Numbered from the stretch's first letter, positions 27,682 to 36,914 are shown. The stretch: 64,000 nt of DNA from an uncultured Eubacteriales bacterium (GCA_900319695.1 ONPN01000010.1:33050-97049); one strand, 5' to 3'. Translations and numbers: made by a program. Notes: a model not told the origin generated them from the letters alone.

Positions 27682-28462
27682 GATACGCGATCTGCACGTC
27701 ACCTTCAAGTCCACCGGCAAGGAGGCCGTCAAGGGCATCGACCTGTCCATCGCCCACGGCGAGCGCCTGGGTCTGGTGGGCGAATCCGGCTCCGGCAAAA
27801 CCGTCACCGCCATGGCCCTGACCGGCCTCATCGAGCGCAGCAATGTCGTGATGCGCGGCGAGGTGCTGTTTGAGGGCCGCGATCTGGTGCGCTGCTCACG
27901 GCGCGAACTCCGCTCCATCCACGGGCGCGACATCGGCGTCGTGTTCCAGGAGCCCATGCGCAGCCTCAACCCCCTCATGCGCGTCGGGGAGCAGATTGAG
28001 GAGGCGCTGAAAATTCACACCGACAAGACGCCGGAGGAGAGGCGCAGGCTCGCCCTCGAGGTCATGGAGCAGGTCAGCCTGCCGGAGCCCGACGTGACTT
28101 ACCGCAAGTACCCGCACCAGCTCTCCGGCGGACAACGCCAGCGGGCGATCATCGCCTCGGCCATGATCATCCGTCCGCGCCTTCTGGTCTGCGACGAGCC
28201 GACCACCGCCCTCGACGTGACCGTGCAGCGCCAGATCCTGGAGCTGCTGCGCGATTTAAGCGTGGAGTACGGCGTGGGCATTCTGCTCATCAGCCACGAC
28301 ATGAACGTCGTGCGCCGCCTCTGCGAGGACGTGGCCGTCATGTACAAGGGCAGGATCGTCGAGCGGGGCCTCACCGAAGAGATCTTCAAAAACCCGCAGG
28401 ACGACTACACCAAACGGCTCATCGCCGCGATCCCCACGAGGAAACACCATGGAACAGTCTGA
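27674..28462 (+). CDS. ABC transporter ATP-binding protein, DppD family (short form)
   Basis: 262 residues from a GTG at 27674, which has GGGAGG eight bases before it; another GTG at 27665 is inside that site. Walker A GESGSGKT, signature LSGGQRQRA, Walker [13 protein letters not shown] and switch LLISHDMN are intact. It stops soon after the core ([13 protein letters not shown]) and lacks the cysteine-bearing C-terminal oligo_HPY region that the first DppD in this window carries. Confidence 0.9.
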   Translation: MLEIRDLHVTFKSTGKEAVKGIDLSIAHGERLGLVGESGSGKTVTAMALTGLIERSNVVMRGEVLFEGRDLVRCSRRELRSIHGRDIGVVFQEPMRSLNPLMRVGEQIEEALKIHTDKTPEERRRLALEVMEQVSLPEPDVTYRKYPHQLSGGQRQRAIIASAMIIRPRLLVCDEPTTALDVTVQRQILELLRDLSVEYGVGILLISHDMNVVRRLCEDVAVMYKGRIVERGLTEEIFKNPQDDYTKRLIAAIPTRKHHGTV

Positions 28463-29195
28463 ACATGTGCTGGAGGTCGAAGGGCTCGGCGTGGTCTATC
28501 AGGACCGCGGGCTCTTCGGGAAAAAGACGAGCTTTCAGGCTCTGACCGACGTGAGCTTTCACGTGAACAAGGGAGAGATTCTGGGCCTTGTGGGCGAGAG
28601 CGGCTGCGGCAAATCGACGCTCTCCAAGGCGATCCTTGGGATGCTGGACACGGCGATCGTCACCGGCGAGGTGCGCCATCTCACCAAGCGGCCCCAGATG
28701 GTCTTTCAGGACCCGGCGGGCAGTCTCAACCCCGCGAAGACCGTGGGCTGGATTTTAGAGGAGCCGCTGCGCGTCTACGGCAAGTATGACGCCGCCGAGC
28801 GCAAACGCCGCGTGCTGGACATGCTCGAGCGCGTGGGGCTGTCCAAAAGCTATGCCGGGCGAAAACCGGGCGAGCTCTCCGGCGGACAGAAGCAGCGCGT
28901 CTCCATCGCCGCGGCCCTGATTCGCCGCCCGCGCTTCATCATCGCGGACGAGCCGGTCTCCGCCCTGGACGTGACCATCCAGGCGCAGATCCTGGATCTC
29001 CTGTGGGACCTGCGGCATGACCTCGATCTGAGCTACCTCTTCATCAGCCACGACCTCAACGTGGTCTATTCCATCTGTGACCGCGTCATGGTCATGGAGA
29101 AGGGCCGCATCATCGAGCAGGGCAGCGTGGACGAGGTCTACGATCACCCGAAGGAGGACTACACCAAAAGGCTCCTCAGCGCCGTACAATATTGA
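28449..29195 (+). CDS. ABC transporter ATP-binding protein, DppF family (short form)
   Basis: 248 residues; overlaps the preceding gene by 14 bases. Walker A GESGCGKS, signature LSGGQKQRV, Walker [13 protein letters not shown] and LFISHDLN are all present. Like its partner it ends right after the core and lacks the C-terminal cysteine cluster. It closes the five-gene operon and is followed by a repeat. Confidence 0.9.
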   Translation: MEQSEHVLEVEGLGVVYQDRGLFGKKTSFQALTDVSFHVNKGEILGLVGESGCGKSTLSKAILGMLDTAIVTGEVRHLTKRPQMVFQDPAGSLNPAKTVGWILEEPLRVYGKYDAAERKRRVLDMLERVGLSKSYAGRKPGELSGGQKQRVSIAAALIRRPRFIIADEPVSALDVTIQAQILDLLWDLRHDLDLSYLFISHDLNVVYSICDRVMVMEKGRIIEQGSVDEVYDHPKEDYTKRLLSAVQY

Positions 29196-29216
29196 ACAAG
29201 CAGCAAAACGTATAGA

Positions 29217-29297
29217 AAACCTGTCATCCTGAGCGCTGCGAAGGAACTTTCCCCGGATTTTTAGGGGTCAGATTCTTCGCCGGGCTCAGGATGATTG
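29217..29297. repeat. Dispersed palindromic repeat (family D)
   Basis: TCATCCTGAGC (29224-29234) pairs with GCTCAGGATGA (29284-29294), and inner GCGAAGGAA faces TTCTTCGC. This CATCCTGAGC...GCTCAGGATG type is a widespread intergenic repeat in gut Firmicutes, to my knowledge. It may also end the ABC operon transcript. Confidence 0.65.
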
Positions 29298-29309
29298 ATT
29301 ATTCCGGTC

Positions 29310-29338
29310 TTGTATCTCGGTGCAATTCGGTATATACT
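29310..29338 (+). promoter_or_regulatory. Promoter for the molybdopterin operon
   Basis: TTGTAT at 29310-29315 and TATACT at 29333-29338, spacing 17, 38 bases before moaA. There is no room for a Moco riboswitch between this promoter and the start. Confidence 0.65.
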
Positions 29339-29375
29339 TATTTTGTTATAAAACTACTTTCCGGGAGTGTTGTCC

Positions 29376-30329
29376 ATGATCGACCGCTATGGGCGCGATA
29401 TTCGCTACCTCCGCCTGTCGGTGACGGAGCTGTGCAACCTGCGCTGCCGCTACTGTATGCCGGCGGACGGGGTGTGCAAAAAGGCGCACGACGAGATGCT
29501 GACCGAGGACGAGATGATCTGCGCCGTGCGCGCCGCCGCCTCACTCGGGATCACGAAGCTGCGCATCACCGGGGGCGAGCCGCTGGTGAAAAAGAACATC
29601 GTCTCCATCTGCAGCCGGGCGTCCGAGGTGCCCGGCATCCGGGAGATCTGCCTGACCACCAACGGCACCCGCCTGCCGGAGCTGGCGCTGCCGCTTCGGC
29701 ACGCGGGCGTCAGGCGCGTGAACATCAGCCTCGACACCCTGGACGCGGAGAAGTACCGCCGCATCACCCGCCGGGGCGAACTCACGCAGGCGGTCGACGG
29801 CATACACGCGGCGCTCTACGCGGGCTTTGAGAAGATCAAGCTCAACGCCGTGCTGATCGGCGGCTTCAACGACGACGAGATTCCCGAGCTTGCGGAGCTG
29901 ACCAGGCTCTACCCCCTGGACGTGCGCTTTATTGAGCTCATGCCCATGGTTGAGGGCGCAGGCTTCGGCCCGGAGGCTTACATCCCCTGTACAGCCGTCC
30001 TCGACAGGCTGCCGGAGCTTGAGGCCCTGCCGCCGGACGGGGGCGTGGCGAAGCTCTACAGGCTCCCCGGCGCGAAGGGCAGCGTCGGACTCATCAGCCC
30101 CGTCAGCGCCCACTTCTGCGCGGCGTGCAACCGCATCCGCCTGACAGCCGACGGCAGGCTCAAGCCCTGCCTCCACTCGGGGGACGAGGTCTCGCTCAAG
30201 GGTCTGGATTATGACGCCATGGTTGAAACGCTGCGCCTGGCCATCTTATCAAAGCCCGCCTGGCACGGGGAGCTGGACCGCAATCACATGAGCCGCGCCG
30301 GGCGCGGCATGAACCAGATCGGAGGCTGA
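29376..30329 (+). CDS. moaA: GTP 3',8-cyclase MoaA (radical SAM)
   Basis: 317 residues; ATG at 29376 has GGGAG eight bases before it. The radical SAM cysteines are C20, C24 and C27 (ELCNLRCRYCMPADG). TGGEPL follows for SAM binding, and the C-terminal second cluster motif is seen in HFCAACNRIRLTADGRLKPCLH. The usual C-terminal GG is present (MNQIGG). It makes the first molybdopterin intermediate from GTP, with MoaC. It starts a three-gene operon. Confidence 0.95.
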   Translation: MIDRYGRDIRYLRLSVTELCNLRCRYCMPADGVCKKAHDEMLTEDEMICAVRAAASLGITKLRITGGEPLVKKNIVSICSRASEVPGIREICLTTNGTRLPELALPLRHAGVRRVNISLDTLDAEKYRRITRRGELTQAVDGIHAALYAGFEKIKLNAVLIGGFNDDEIPELAELTRLYPLDVRFIELMPMVEGAGFGPEAYIPCTAVLDRLPELEALPPDGGVAKLYRLPGAKGSVGLISPVSAHFCAACNRIRLTADGRLKPCLHSGDEVSLKGLDYDAMVETLRLAILSKPAWHGELDRNHMSRAGRGMNQIGG

Positions 30330-30332
30330 GCC

Positions 30333-30818
30333 ATGGGAGACTTTACGCATTTTAACGAGCAGGGCCGCGCGAAGATGGTGGACGTGGGCGAAAAGCCCGT
30401 CAGCGTCCGCACCGCCGTCGCCGCGGGGCGCGTGCTGGTCAATGAGGAGACCTTCGCCCTGATCAAAAGCGGCGGCATGAAAAAGGGCGACGTGCTCACC
30501 GTCGCGCAGATCGCCGGGGTCATGGGGGCCAAGCGCACGCCCGACCTCATCCCCATGTGCCACCCCATTCTGATCGACGGCATCAACCTGGAGCTTACTC
30601 TGGATGAGCAGCGCCGCTCGGTAGAGATCACGGCGTCGGTCTCCTGCGCCGGACGCACCGGGGTGGAGATGGAGGCCCTGACCGCCGTCGGCACCGCCGC
30701 CCTCACGGTCTACGACATGTGCAAGGCCGTGCAGAAGGACATGGTCATCACGGACATCCGCCTGCTCAAAAAGACGGGCGGGGTCCACGGAGAATTTGAA
30801 AGGGAGTCTGAACCATGA
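30333..30818 (+). CDS. moaC: Cyclic pyranopterin monophosphate synthase MoaC
   Basis: 161 residues, the same length as E. coli MoaC. Typical blocks are HFNEQGRAKMVDVGEKPVS, the catalytic region LIPMCHPI and GVEMEALTAVGTAALTVYDM with the conserved KDM near the end. It converts the MoaA product to cPMP. Three bases separate it from moaA and it overlaps the next gene by four bases. Confidence 0.95.
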   Translation: MGDFTHFNEQGRAKMVDVGEKPVSVRTAVAAGRVLVNEETFALIKSGGMKKGDVLTVAQIAGVMGAKRTPDLIPMCHPILIDGINLELTLDEQRRSVEITASVSCAGRTGVEMEALTAVGTAALTVYDMCKAVQKDMVITDIRLLKKTGGVHGEFERESEP

Positions 30819-31714
30819 GCTATCAAGCCGCCGTCATCACCGTCAGCGACAAGGGGGCCAGGGGCGAGCGCGTCGATACCAGCGGCCCCGCGATCTGCCG
30901 CATGCTGGAGGCGCAGGGCCTCACGGTGGTGTATACGTCGATCATCCCGGATGAGAAGACCGTCATTGAGGCGGAGCTTCTCAAGTGCGCGGATGAGCTG
31001 AAAGTCCCTCTGGTGCTCACCACCGGCGGCACCGGCTTCTCGCCGCGGGACGTGACGCCCGAGGCCACGCTCAGCGTCATCGAGCGCGAGACGAGGGGCA
31101 TCCCCGAGGCCATGCGCGCCGAGAGTCTAAAGATCACGCCGCGCGGCTGCCTGTCACGGAGCGCGGCGGGCATCCGGGGCCGGACGCTGATCGTGAATCT
31201 CCCCGGCAGCGAGAAGGCCGCGAAGGAGAACCTGAACGCGGTGCTCTCTGCCGTCGTCCACGGGCTGGACATGCTGGCCTCCTCCGGCTCTGCCGACTGC
31301 GCGGACCCGGGAGCGGCCGTGCTGAAGAAGCCCGTCCCCTCTCTCGACGCCTGGCTCAAAGAGGCGAAGAAGGAAAACGGGGCCGGGGGCTGCGGCATGT
31401 ATCTCTTCCACAACGGCGTCGTGCGCGAGACGGCCAAAGCAGCTGTGCGAGAAGGCGCCGCGGACACGAAGCCCGTCAAGGGTATGCAATTTTCCTACGA
31501 CGCCGACAAGGTGGAAAAGGCGCGTCAGGCTGCGCTATCCATGCCGGGTATACACTATGCCCACGTCTGGCTCAATAGCGGGAAGCTCAAAGTTGGGGAC
31601 GACATCATGCTGGTGCTCGTCGGCGGCGACATCCGCCCCCATGTGATTGACGCCCTCCAGGCTCTGGTCGGCGAGATCAAGCGCGAGTGCGTGGAAGAGA
31701 CAGAAATCACATAA
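30815..31714 (+). CDS. MogA/MoaB-like domain fused to a divergent MoaE-like domain
   Basis: 299 residues. Residues 1 to about 160 are a MogA/MoaB fold (AAVITVSDKGARGERVDTSG, then LTTGGTGFSPRDVTPEAT, ending near LPGSEKAAKENL), which adenylylates molybdopterin. Residues about 175-299 look like the large subunit of molybdopterin synthase (MYLFHNGVVRETA, FSYDADKVEKARQAA, SGKLKVGDDIMLVLVGGD). The usual MoaE HR pair and PIWKxE end are altered (IRPHVIDAL, then IKRECVEETE), so the synthase activity is uncertain. No MoaD is seen in the window. The domain pair may be a compact Moco or tungsten cofactor enzyme, or the second half may be regulatory. Confidence 0.8.
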   Translation: MSYQAAVITVSDKGARGERVDTSGPAICRMLEAQGLTVVYTSIIPDEKTVIEAELLKCADELKVPLVLTTGGTGFSPRDVTPEATLSVIERETRGIPEAMRAESLKITPRGCLSRSAAGIRGRTLIVNLPGSEKAAKENLNAVLSAVVHGLDMLASSGSADCADPGAAVLKKPVPSLDAWLKEAKKENGAGGCGMYLFHNGVVRETAKAAVREGAADTKPVKGMQFSYDADKVEKARQAALSMPGIHYAHVWLNSGKLKVGDDIMLVLVGGDIRPHVIDALQALVGEIKRECVEETEIT

Positions 31715-31720
31715 CAAACG

Positions 31721-31744
31721 TGCCATCCCAAATCCGGGATGGCA
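31721..31744 (+). terminator. Hairpin after the molybdopterin operon
   Basis: TGCCATCCC (31721-31729) pairs with GGGATGGCA (31736-31744), then CCAAGTTTTTA follows within a few bases. Confidence 0.75.
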
Positions 31745-31760
31745 CCAAGTTTTTAAAAAA

Positions 31761-31794
31761 CAAAACAGACCGCCTGACCGGTCTGTTTTGTTTT
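31761..31794. terminator. Strong bidirectional terminator
   Basis: CAAAACAGACCG (31761-31772) pairs perfectly with CGGTCTGTTTTG (31779-31790); A-run on the left and TTTT on the right. It can serve both the Moco operon and the convergent gene at 31893. Confidence 0.8.
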
Positions 31795-31892
31795 AAGAAG
31801 GACTCAAATGAAGTTCTTCCCTGCTTGCAAGATTATATTACCGCATACTTGTTTCAGGGATAAGCAGGGTTTTGTTACGGCTTTGTTAAACC

Positions 31893-33752
31893 TTATTTTA
31901 GATGCAGCGGCGCTCTGACCGGGCGTTTGCGTTTCGGCAGGACGATCAGTAGGTGGAGCAGAGCAAAGATTGCCGTGAACATGGCCGCGTACTGCTGATC
32001 GAAGCCGAGATAAGCGCACAGCCCCGCCGCTCCGGCCGCGCAGACCAGGCACAGCAGCACAGGCGCAAGCAGGAAGAAGCGCTTTTTTGTCAGCTCATAG
32101 GACGCCGGGAGTACGAGCAGGCCCATCGCCCCGCCGCCCACGGCGAGCAGATTGATCGCGCGCTTCCAGTGGAAAATGCGCCCGGTCTCCTCCCCGTATG
32201 TACGCAGATAGTTCTCGGCGCTCCCGGCCAGATCGCCGCTCTTTTCCGCGTCCTCCTTCACCCCCGGCAGGTTCTGCAGGAGCTGGCGTGCGGTATTGTG
32301 GCTGTTTCGGAGCTCCTTGAGTTCGTCTGCCTCCACGATGTCTTTGGAGAGGATGACCGCCTCCTCGTCAAGCTCGAGCTTCTCCGCCTCCAAGGTGAGC
32401 TGCTTTTTCTCCTCCTCGCCGAGCTGATACCACAGCTCCGCAAGCGCCTCCTCCATCTGCTTCTCAGCGCGCTCAAGCATGAAGTCCAGATATTTGACCA
32501 GTTCCTCCGTTATCTCCAGCTCATCCATCAGGTCAAGCAGCAAGCCGGAGGGGTCGCTGATCTTTGCGGCGATGACGTTAAACGCGCCGCCGAGCTGATC
32601 CAGCGTCGCGCCGGCCTCGTCCGCGAGGCGCAGGAAGTCCGCGTTTCCAAGGCCGGCGGGGTCCTGACCGCTGCGCTCCAGATCGTCCGCCACATAAGCC
32701 GCGTGAATTGTGAGCGCCTCGAGCCCCGGAAACATGCCGCTTCCGTCCAAGGTCAAAAAAGCGGTGGCCTCATTGGCCTGGCGCACGACGGATGCGAGGG
32801 CTCCGCTGAGTCTGCGTATCTCGGCGGCATAGTGCAAAAAGCTCACCCCGCCTCTGATCTCACGGCACTGCTTTTCCCACTGGTCATGCGCGAGCTTGTA
32901 TTCCGCCGTGTACGCCCCCTCCGTGACGACGCCAGCCGCGTGATTCTGCGCGAGGTTTACGCGCTCCATCACGGCGCGCGCCTGGAGATCGTAGTACTGC
33001 TGGGCCTGCTGCGCGTACACATTGCCCGCCTGGGCATAGGCCGCCGCGGCGTTCTGATACGCTGCCATAGCCGACTGATACGCCGCCTGTGCCGCCTCCC
33101 AGGAGGCGCCCGCCATATCTGGCAGCTGCGGCAGGGCCGGCGCGGCGGGGGGCTCCGGCGGGCCCATCAGCGAGGCCGCGACGCTCGAGGGCGTGGGTTC
33201 CGTCGCGGCGAGGGCCCGAATCTCCGTCGCGGCGACTGTGAGCTCCGCGCTGCCCATCGCGGCCTCCACCGCGTACTGGGCGGCCTGATGGGCCAGAGCG
33301 TCGATCCAAGGGAACCTGTTCTTCTCGGAGGCCAGGAGCATACTGATCATCCCCTCCAGAAACGCGCGTCTCGAGCTTGCGTCGCTCAGCTCCCGCCGTA
33401 TGTTGGCAATCTCCGCCTTTGCGCCGAGGATCATATCCTCCCCCATCTTGACGCCGCCCTTGGCGGCGGTGTAGGCCGCCGTGTCCGTCTTGTGCTGCGA
33501 GGCGGACTTCTCATGCGCCGTGAGGAAGCTGTCGAGGGCATCCATGGTCTCACGGTAGTCTGCGGCTTTGTCCATCCTTGCGGAGAGCTCGCGGTAATTC
33601 TCGATGCGCCCCGCGAGCTTGTCGGCGTAGGCTATGCGCTCTTCCCTCTCCCCATCGCTCTTGCCGAAGCCCTTCACCCCGGTATACAGGAGGATCAGGC
33701 TGAGCAGCGCCAGCACGACGGAGAAAACGCGCGCCAGAGCGGGATGTTTCAT
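31893..33752 (-). CDS. Membrane protein with long helical domain, unknown function
   Basis: 619 residues. One membrane segment at the start (ALARVFSVVLALLSLILLYTG), then about 480 residues that are mostly Ala-, Glu- and Gln-rich helix with likely coiled coils, including a stretch of Tyr-Gln-Ala repeats (AAQAAYQSAMAAYQNAAAAY), then three closely spaced hydrophobic segments near the C-terminus. AAAGGAGG precedes the ATG. I recognise no catalytic motif. The layout suggests a membrane-anchored rod facing outside, perhaps a stress-sensing or envelope-spacing protein. It stands alone. Confidence 0.75.
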   Translation of the reverse strand: MKHPALARVFSVVLALLSLILLYTGVKGFGKSDGEREERIAYADKLAGRIENYRELSARMDKAADYRETMDALDSFLTAHEKSASQHKTDTAAYTAAKGGVKMGEDMILGAKAEIANIRRELSDASSRRAFLEGMISMLLASEKNRFPWIDALAHQAAQYAVEAAMGSAELTVAATEIRALAATEPTPSSVAASLMGPPEPPAAPALPQLPDMAGASWEAAQAAYQSAMAAYQNAAAAYAQAGNVYAQQAQQYYDLQARAVMERVNLAQNHAAGVVTEGAYTAEYKLAHDQWEKQCREIRGGVSFLHYAAEIRRLSGALASVVRQANEATAFLTLDGSGMFPGLEALTIHAAYVADDLERSGQDPAGLGNADFLRLADEAGATLDQLGGAFNVIAAKISDPSGLLLDLMDELEITEELVKYLDFMLERAEKQMEEALAELWYQLGEEEKKQLTLEAEKLELDEEAVILSKDIVEADELKELRNSHNTARQLLQNLPGVKEDAEKSGDLAGSAENYLRTYGEETGRIFHWKRAINLLAVGGGAMGLLVLPASYELTKKRFFLLAPVLLCLVCAAGAAGLCAYLGFDQQYAAMFTAIFALLHLLIVLPKRKRPVRAPLHLK

Positions 33753-33909
33753 AGCCCTGTCCTCCTTTCACCGTATCGTTACAGGTTTTATACCATTTTG
33801 TTATTATACACCATCTCTTTGTCAAAGTCATGTTTAAATTGAAAAATTTTCTTTTCTTTTTTCGCCGCCGCGTGTATCATAGCGGCAGTAAAAGAAAGCG
33901 AGCGAAACG

Positions 33910-34863
33910 ATGGAACTGAGCTTTGCCCCCATGGAAGGGATCACCTATGCGATTTACCGAAAACTGCACCGCGAGCATTTCCCCGGCGCGGAGCGCTATT
34001 ACGCCCCCTTTATCGCCCCGGACAGTGCGGGGAACTTCAAGTCGGGCAATCTTCGGGACGTGCTGCCGGAGAACAACGCGGGCGTGCCGCTTACACCGCA
34101 GCTTCTTGTCAATGCGCCGGAGCCCTTCCTCGCCGTGGCGGAGGAGCTGGCGGATCTCGGCTATGGGGAGGTCAACCTGAACCTCGGCTGCCCGTCCGGG
34201 ACCGTCGTCTCCAAGCGAAAGGGCGCCGGGATGCTGGGTGACCCCGACGCCCTCGACGCCTGCCTGGAGGCGATCTTCACGCGCTGTCCCCTGCGCGTGT
34301 CGGTCAAGACGCGCCTCGGCCTGCACAGCGCGGCGGAGTTTCCGGGGCTGGTGGACATTTACAAAAAGTATCCCCTCTCCCGCCTGATCGTCCACGTCCG
34401 CGACCGGGACGGCATGTATAAAAGCGCGCCGGACATGGAGGCTTTCGCGGCGGCGCTGGACTGCCCCTTCCCCGTGGAGTACAACGGCAATCTCTTCCGC
34501 CCCGATGATCTCGCGGCGCTCAGAAAGCGCTATCCGACGCTGAACGCCGCCATGCTCGGGCGCGGCGCGGTGACGAATCCTGCGCTCTTTCGTGAGATGC
34601 AGGGCGGCGCGCCGCTGGGTCTGGAGGAACTGCGCGATTTTCACGACGCGCTGGTTGAGGCGTATCTGGCGTCCGGCCTTGCTCCGAACTTCACGGTCTC
34701 GCGCATGAAGGAGCTGTGGTACTATCAGCTCTGCCTATTCCCCGGCTCGAAGCGCGAGGGCAAGGAAATTCTGAAAGCCCGCGCCCTCCCCGACTACCGC
34801 GCCGCGGTGTCGCAGCTTTTCAACAATGTCCCGCTGGACGCGGGAGCGCGGTTTGATAAGTAG
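33910..34863 (+). CDS. tRNA-dihydrouridine synthase
   Basis: 317 residues of the Dus flavoenzyme family. It has FAPMEGITYAIYRKL at the start, LNLGCPSGTVVSKRKGAGML with the catalytic cysteine at 94, HVRDRDGMYK and YNGNLF farther on, and MLGRGAVTNPALFRE near the C-terminal helical part. It reduces uridine to dihydrouridine in the tRNA D loop using FMN and NADPH. The start ATG follows GAAAGCGAGCGAAACG. It is a single gene, convergent with the Na/Pi transporter. Confidence 0.93.
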   Translation: MELSFAPMEGITYAIYRKLHREHFPGAERYYAPFIAPDSAGNFKSGNLRDVLPENNAGVPLTPQLLVNAPEPFLAVAEELADLGYGEVNLNLGCPSGTVVSKRKGAGMLGDPDALDACLEAIFTRCPLRVSVKTRLGLHSAAEFPGLVDIYKKYPLSRLIVHVRDRDGMYKSAPDMEAFAAALDCPFPVEYNGNLFRPDDLAALRKRYPTLNAAMLGRGAVTNPALFREMQGGAPLGLEELRDFHDALVEAYLASGLAPNFTVSRMKELWYYQLCLFPGSKREGKEILKARALPDYRAAVSQLFNNVPLDAGARFDK

Positions 34864-34873
34864 ATAAACGCTG

Positions 34874-34999
34874 GGGTCGATCCCCTGATCGACCCGAAGC
34901 CCCGGACATCGTACCGCGTCGGCGGGCCGATGTAGGCATCGGCCCAAACGATGCGAAAACGTAGCGTGTTCACCGTAGGGGCGACCCTCGCGGTCGCCC
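34874..34999. repeat. Family A repeat cluster: three hairpins in a row
   Basis: GGGTCGATC/GATCGACCC (34874-34882 with 34887-34895), GGGCCGATG/CATCGGCCC (34924-34932 with 34937-34945) and GGGCGACC/GGTCGCCC (34979-34986 with 34992-34999). The first two are the same hairpins found at 50991-51054, in the opposite order. Confidence 0.75.
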
Positions 35000-35024
35000 G
35001 GCGGCAGCGGCGCCGGAAAAGCAG

Positions 35025-35066
35025 AGGCCCCCGTCAAATACGCGCAAACGTATTTGACGGGGGCCT
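35025..35066. terminator. Bidirectional terminator, conserved palindrome (family C copy 2)
   Basis: Perfect 18-base arms 35025-35042 (AGGCCCCCGTCAAATACG) and 35049-35066 lie between the dus gene and the convergent transporter gene. It matches the hairpin at 16346-16393 in most positions. Confidence 0.8.
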
Positions 35067-35104
35067 GTGAATGCTTCATCCGCGTTTCGCGGGCGCTCCC
35101 CTTC

Positions 35105-36862
35105 CTACACCTTGTACTTCTCGGCGTACTCGGCGTAGAGCTTATCGAAGTTGTGGGCGTGGAGCTCCTTGAGGTTGATGACGTAGTCGTGGGTCTCAAA
35201 CTCGTCCTTGTTGAGCTCGATCATGGCGATGGCGATGTTGGAGCAATGGTCGGCCACGCGCTCAAAATTTGTGAGCAGGTCATTGAACACAAAGCCGATG
35301 GACAGCGAACATGCCCCGGTCTGCAGGCGCTCGATATGGCGGAGTTTGAGCTCGTCGCACAGCACGTCGATATGCTCCTCCAGCGGCTCTACCCGGTAGG
35401 CCTTCTCCAGATCCTCTTCGATGAAGGCGTTGATGGACAGCGCCAGGATCTCGTTGACCGCGCCGAGCAGCACGTCCATCTCATGCTGGCCGTTTGCGGA
35501 AAAGCTGATCTTCTTTTCAAACTTCTCGCGCGCCACCTGGCTGATGTTCATGGCGTGGTCGCTGATGCGCTCAAAGTCGCTGAGGGTGTGGAGGTACTCG
35601 GACACCCGCTCGTTCTCCTGGTGATCGAGCTCCGAGCCGTTGAGCTTCATGAGGTAAGTGCCGATCTTGTCCTCATAGCGGTCGACGAGATCCTCGTCCT
35701 GCTCGACCTTCTTTGCGCCCGCCTCGGTGAACTCATGGAGCAGGAGCATGGCGTCCTGGACGTTCTCGCGCGCCTTTCTCGCCATGGCGTTGATGGTCAT
35801 CCGGCTCTGCTCGACGGCGAGGGCCGGGTGCTTGAGGAAGCGCTCGTCCAGGCGGTCGAAGTCGGCGCTGGCCTCGCGCTCCTGGCTGCTCTCGGGGATG
35901 AGGCGGATGAGCAGCTTTTCGATCGCGCCGAGGCAGGGCAGCAGCACGATCGCGCAGATCACGCGGTAGATCGTGTTGACCATGGCAATACTCACAGGGC
36001 TCATCACCATGGACTTGAAGGCAAAGTCCACGGCGGCATCCGCGATGTAGTAGACCGCACCGCAGAAGATCGCGCCGAGGATAGAGCAGACGAGATAGGC
36101 CCAGGCTGTGCGCTTGCCGCCGGTCTTCGCGCCGAGGGCGGACAGCAGCACGGGCACCGCCGCGCCGATGCCGATGCCGAGGAGGATGGGATAGGCCTCG
36201 ACAAAGCCGATCGCTCCGGTCACGGACAAGGCCTGCAAAATACCGACGGCGGCCGAGGCGCTCTGCAGCACGGCGGTGAAGGCCGCGCCCGCGAGGATGC
36301 CGAGGATGGGATTGGAGAAGGCGGTCATAAAGCGGATAAAGGCCGGGCTGTCCTTTAAGGGCGCGACGGCCCCGCTCATGGCCTGCATGCCGAACATCAG
36401 CACCGCGAAGCCCAGCAGGATGTCGCCGACGTGGCGCTTGCCCTGCTTTTTGGAGAACATGCGCAGGATGATGCCGATGACGGCGACCAGGGCCGAGATG
36501 GTGGACGTGGACAGAAGGGATACCAGTCCTCCGCTGCCCTCCACATAGGACAGGCAGATGATCCAGCCGGTGATGCTCGTGCCGACGATGGCGCCCAGAA
36601 TGACTGCCATGGCCTGGCGTACCTTCATCATGCCGGAGTTGACAAAGCCGACGAGCATGACGGATGTGGCGGAGGAGGACTGGATGATCGCGGTGACGCC
36701 CGCGCCCAGCAGCATCCCCTTGAGAGGCGTGCTGGAGAGCTTGTAGAGCACCAGCTCCAGCTTGCTGCCCGCGACCTTCTTGAGCCCGTCGCCCATCAGC
36801 GACATGCCGAACAGGAAGAGCGCGACGCCGCCGAAGAGCGTGATGACATTGGAAATACTCAT
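35105..36862 (-). CDS. Na+/phosphate symporter with PhoU-like C-terminal domain
   Basis: 585 residues. Two inverted Na/Pi repeats each carry a family motif: GVTAIIQSSSATSVMLVGF in the first and FTAVLQSASAAVGILQAL in the second, within about eight to nine hydrophobic segments (residues 1 to about 335). From about 350 to 565 there is a PhoU-like helical domain (VEQDEDLVDRYEDKIG, SDFERISDHAMNISQ, NFERVADHCSN). It should take up phosphate coupled to sodium, with the tail sensing or gating. The ATG at 36862 follows AACGGGAGATAACAGT. Confidence 0.92.
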   Translation of the reverse strand: MSISNVITLFGGVALFLFGMSLMGDGLKKVAGSKLELVLYKLSSTPLKGMLLGAGVTAIIQSSSATSVMLVGFVNSGMMKVRQAMAVILGAIVGTSITGWIICLSYVEGSGGLVSLLSTSTISALVAVIGIILRMFSKKQGKRHVGDILLGFAVLMFGMQAMSGAVAPLKDSPAFIRFMTAFSNPILGILAGAAFTAVLQSASAAVGILQALSVTGAIGFVEAYPILLGIGIGAAVPVLLSALGAKTGGKRTAWAYLVCSILGAIFCGAVYYIADAAVDFAFKSMVMSPVSIAMVNTIYRVICAIVLLPCLGAIEKLLIRLIPESSQEREASADFDRLDERFLKHPALAVEQSRMTINAMARKARENVQDAMLLLHEFTEAGAKKVEQDEDLVDRYEDKIGTYLMKLNGSELDHQENERVSEYLHTLSDFERISDHAMNISQVAREKFEKKISFSANGQHEMDVLLGAVNEILALSINAFIEEDLEKAYRVEPLEEHIDVLCDELKLRHIERLQTGACSLSIGFVFNDLLTNFERVADHCSNIAIAMIELNKDEFETHDYVINLKELHAHNFDKLYAEYAEKYKV

Positions 36863-36914
36863 ACTGTTATCTCCCGTTGTTTCTATATTTTTTGCGCCCT
36901 ATTGCGCCAGTTTA

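Noticed and set aside
29196-29375. Moco riboswitch upstream of moaA
   Set aside because: The space is filled by a dispersed repeat and a promoter 38 bases from the start; no Moco motif layout is seen.
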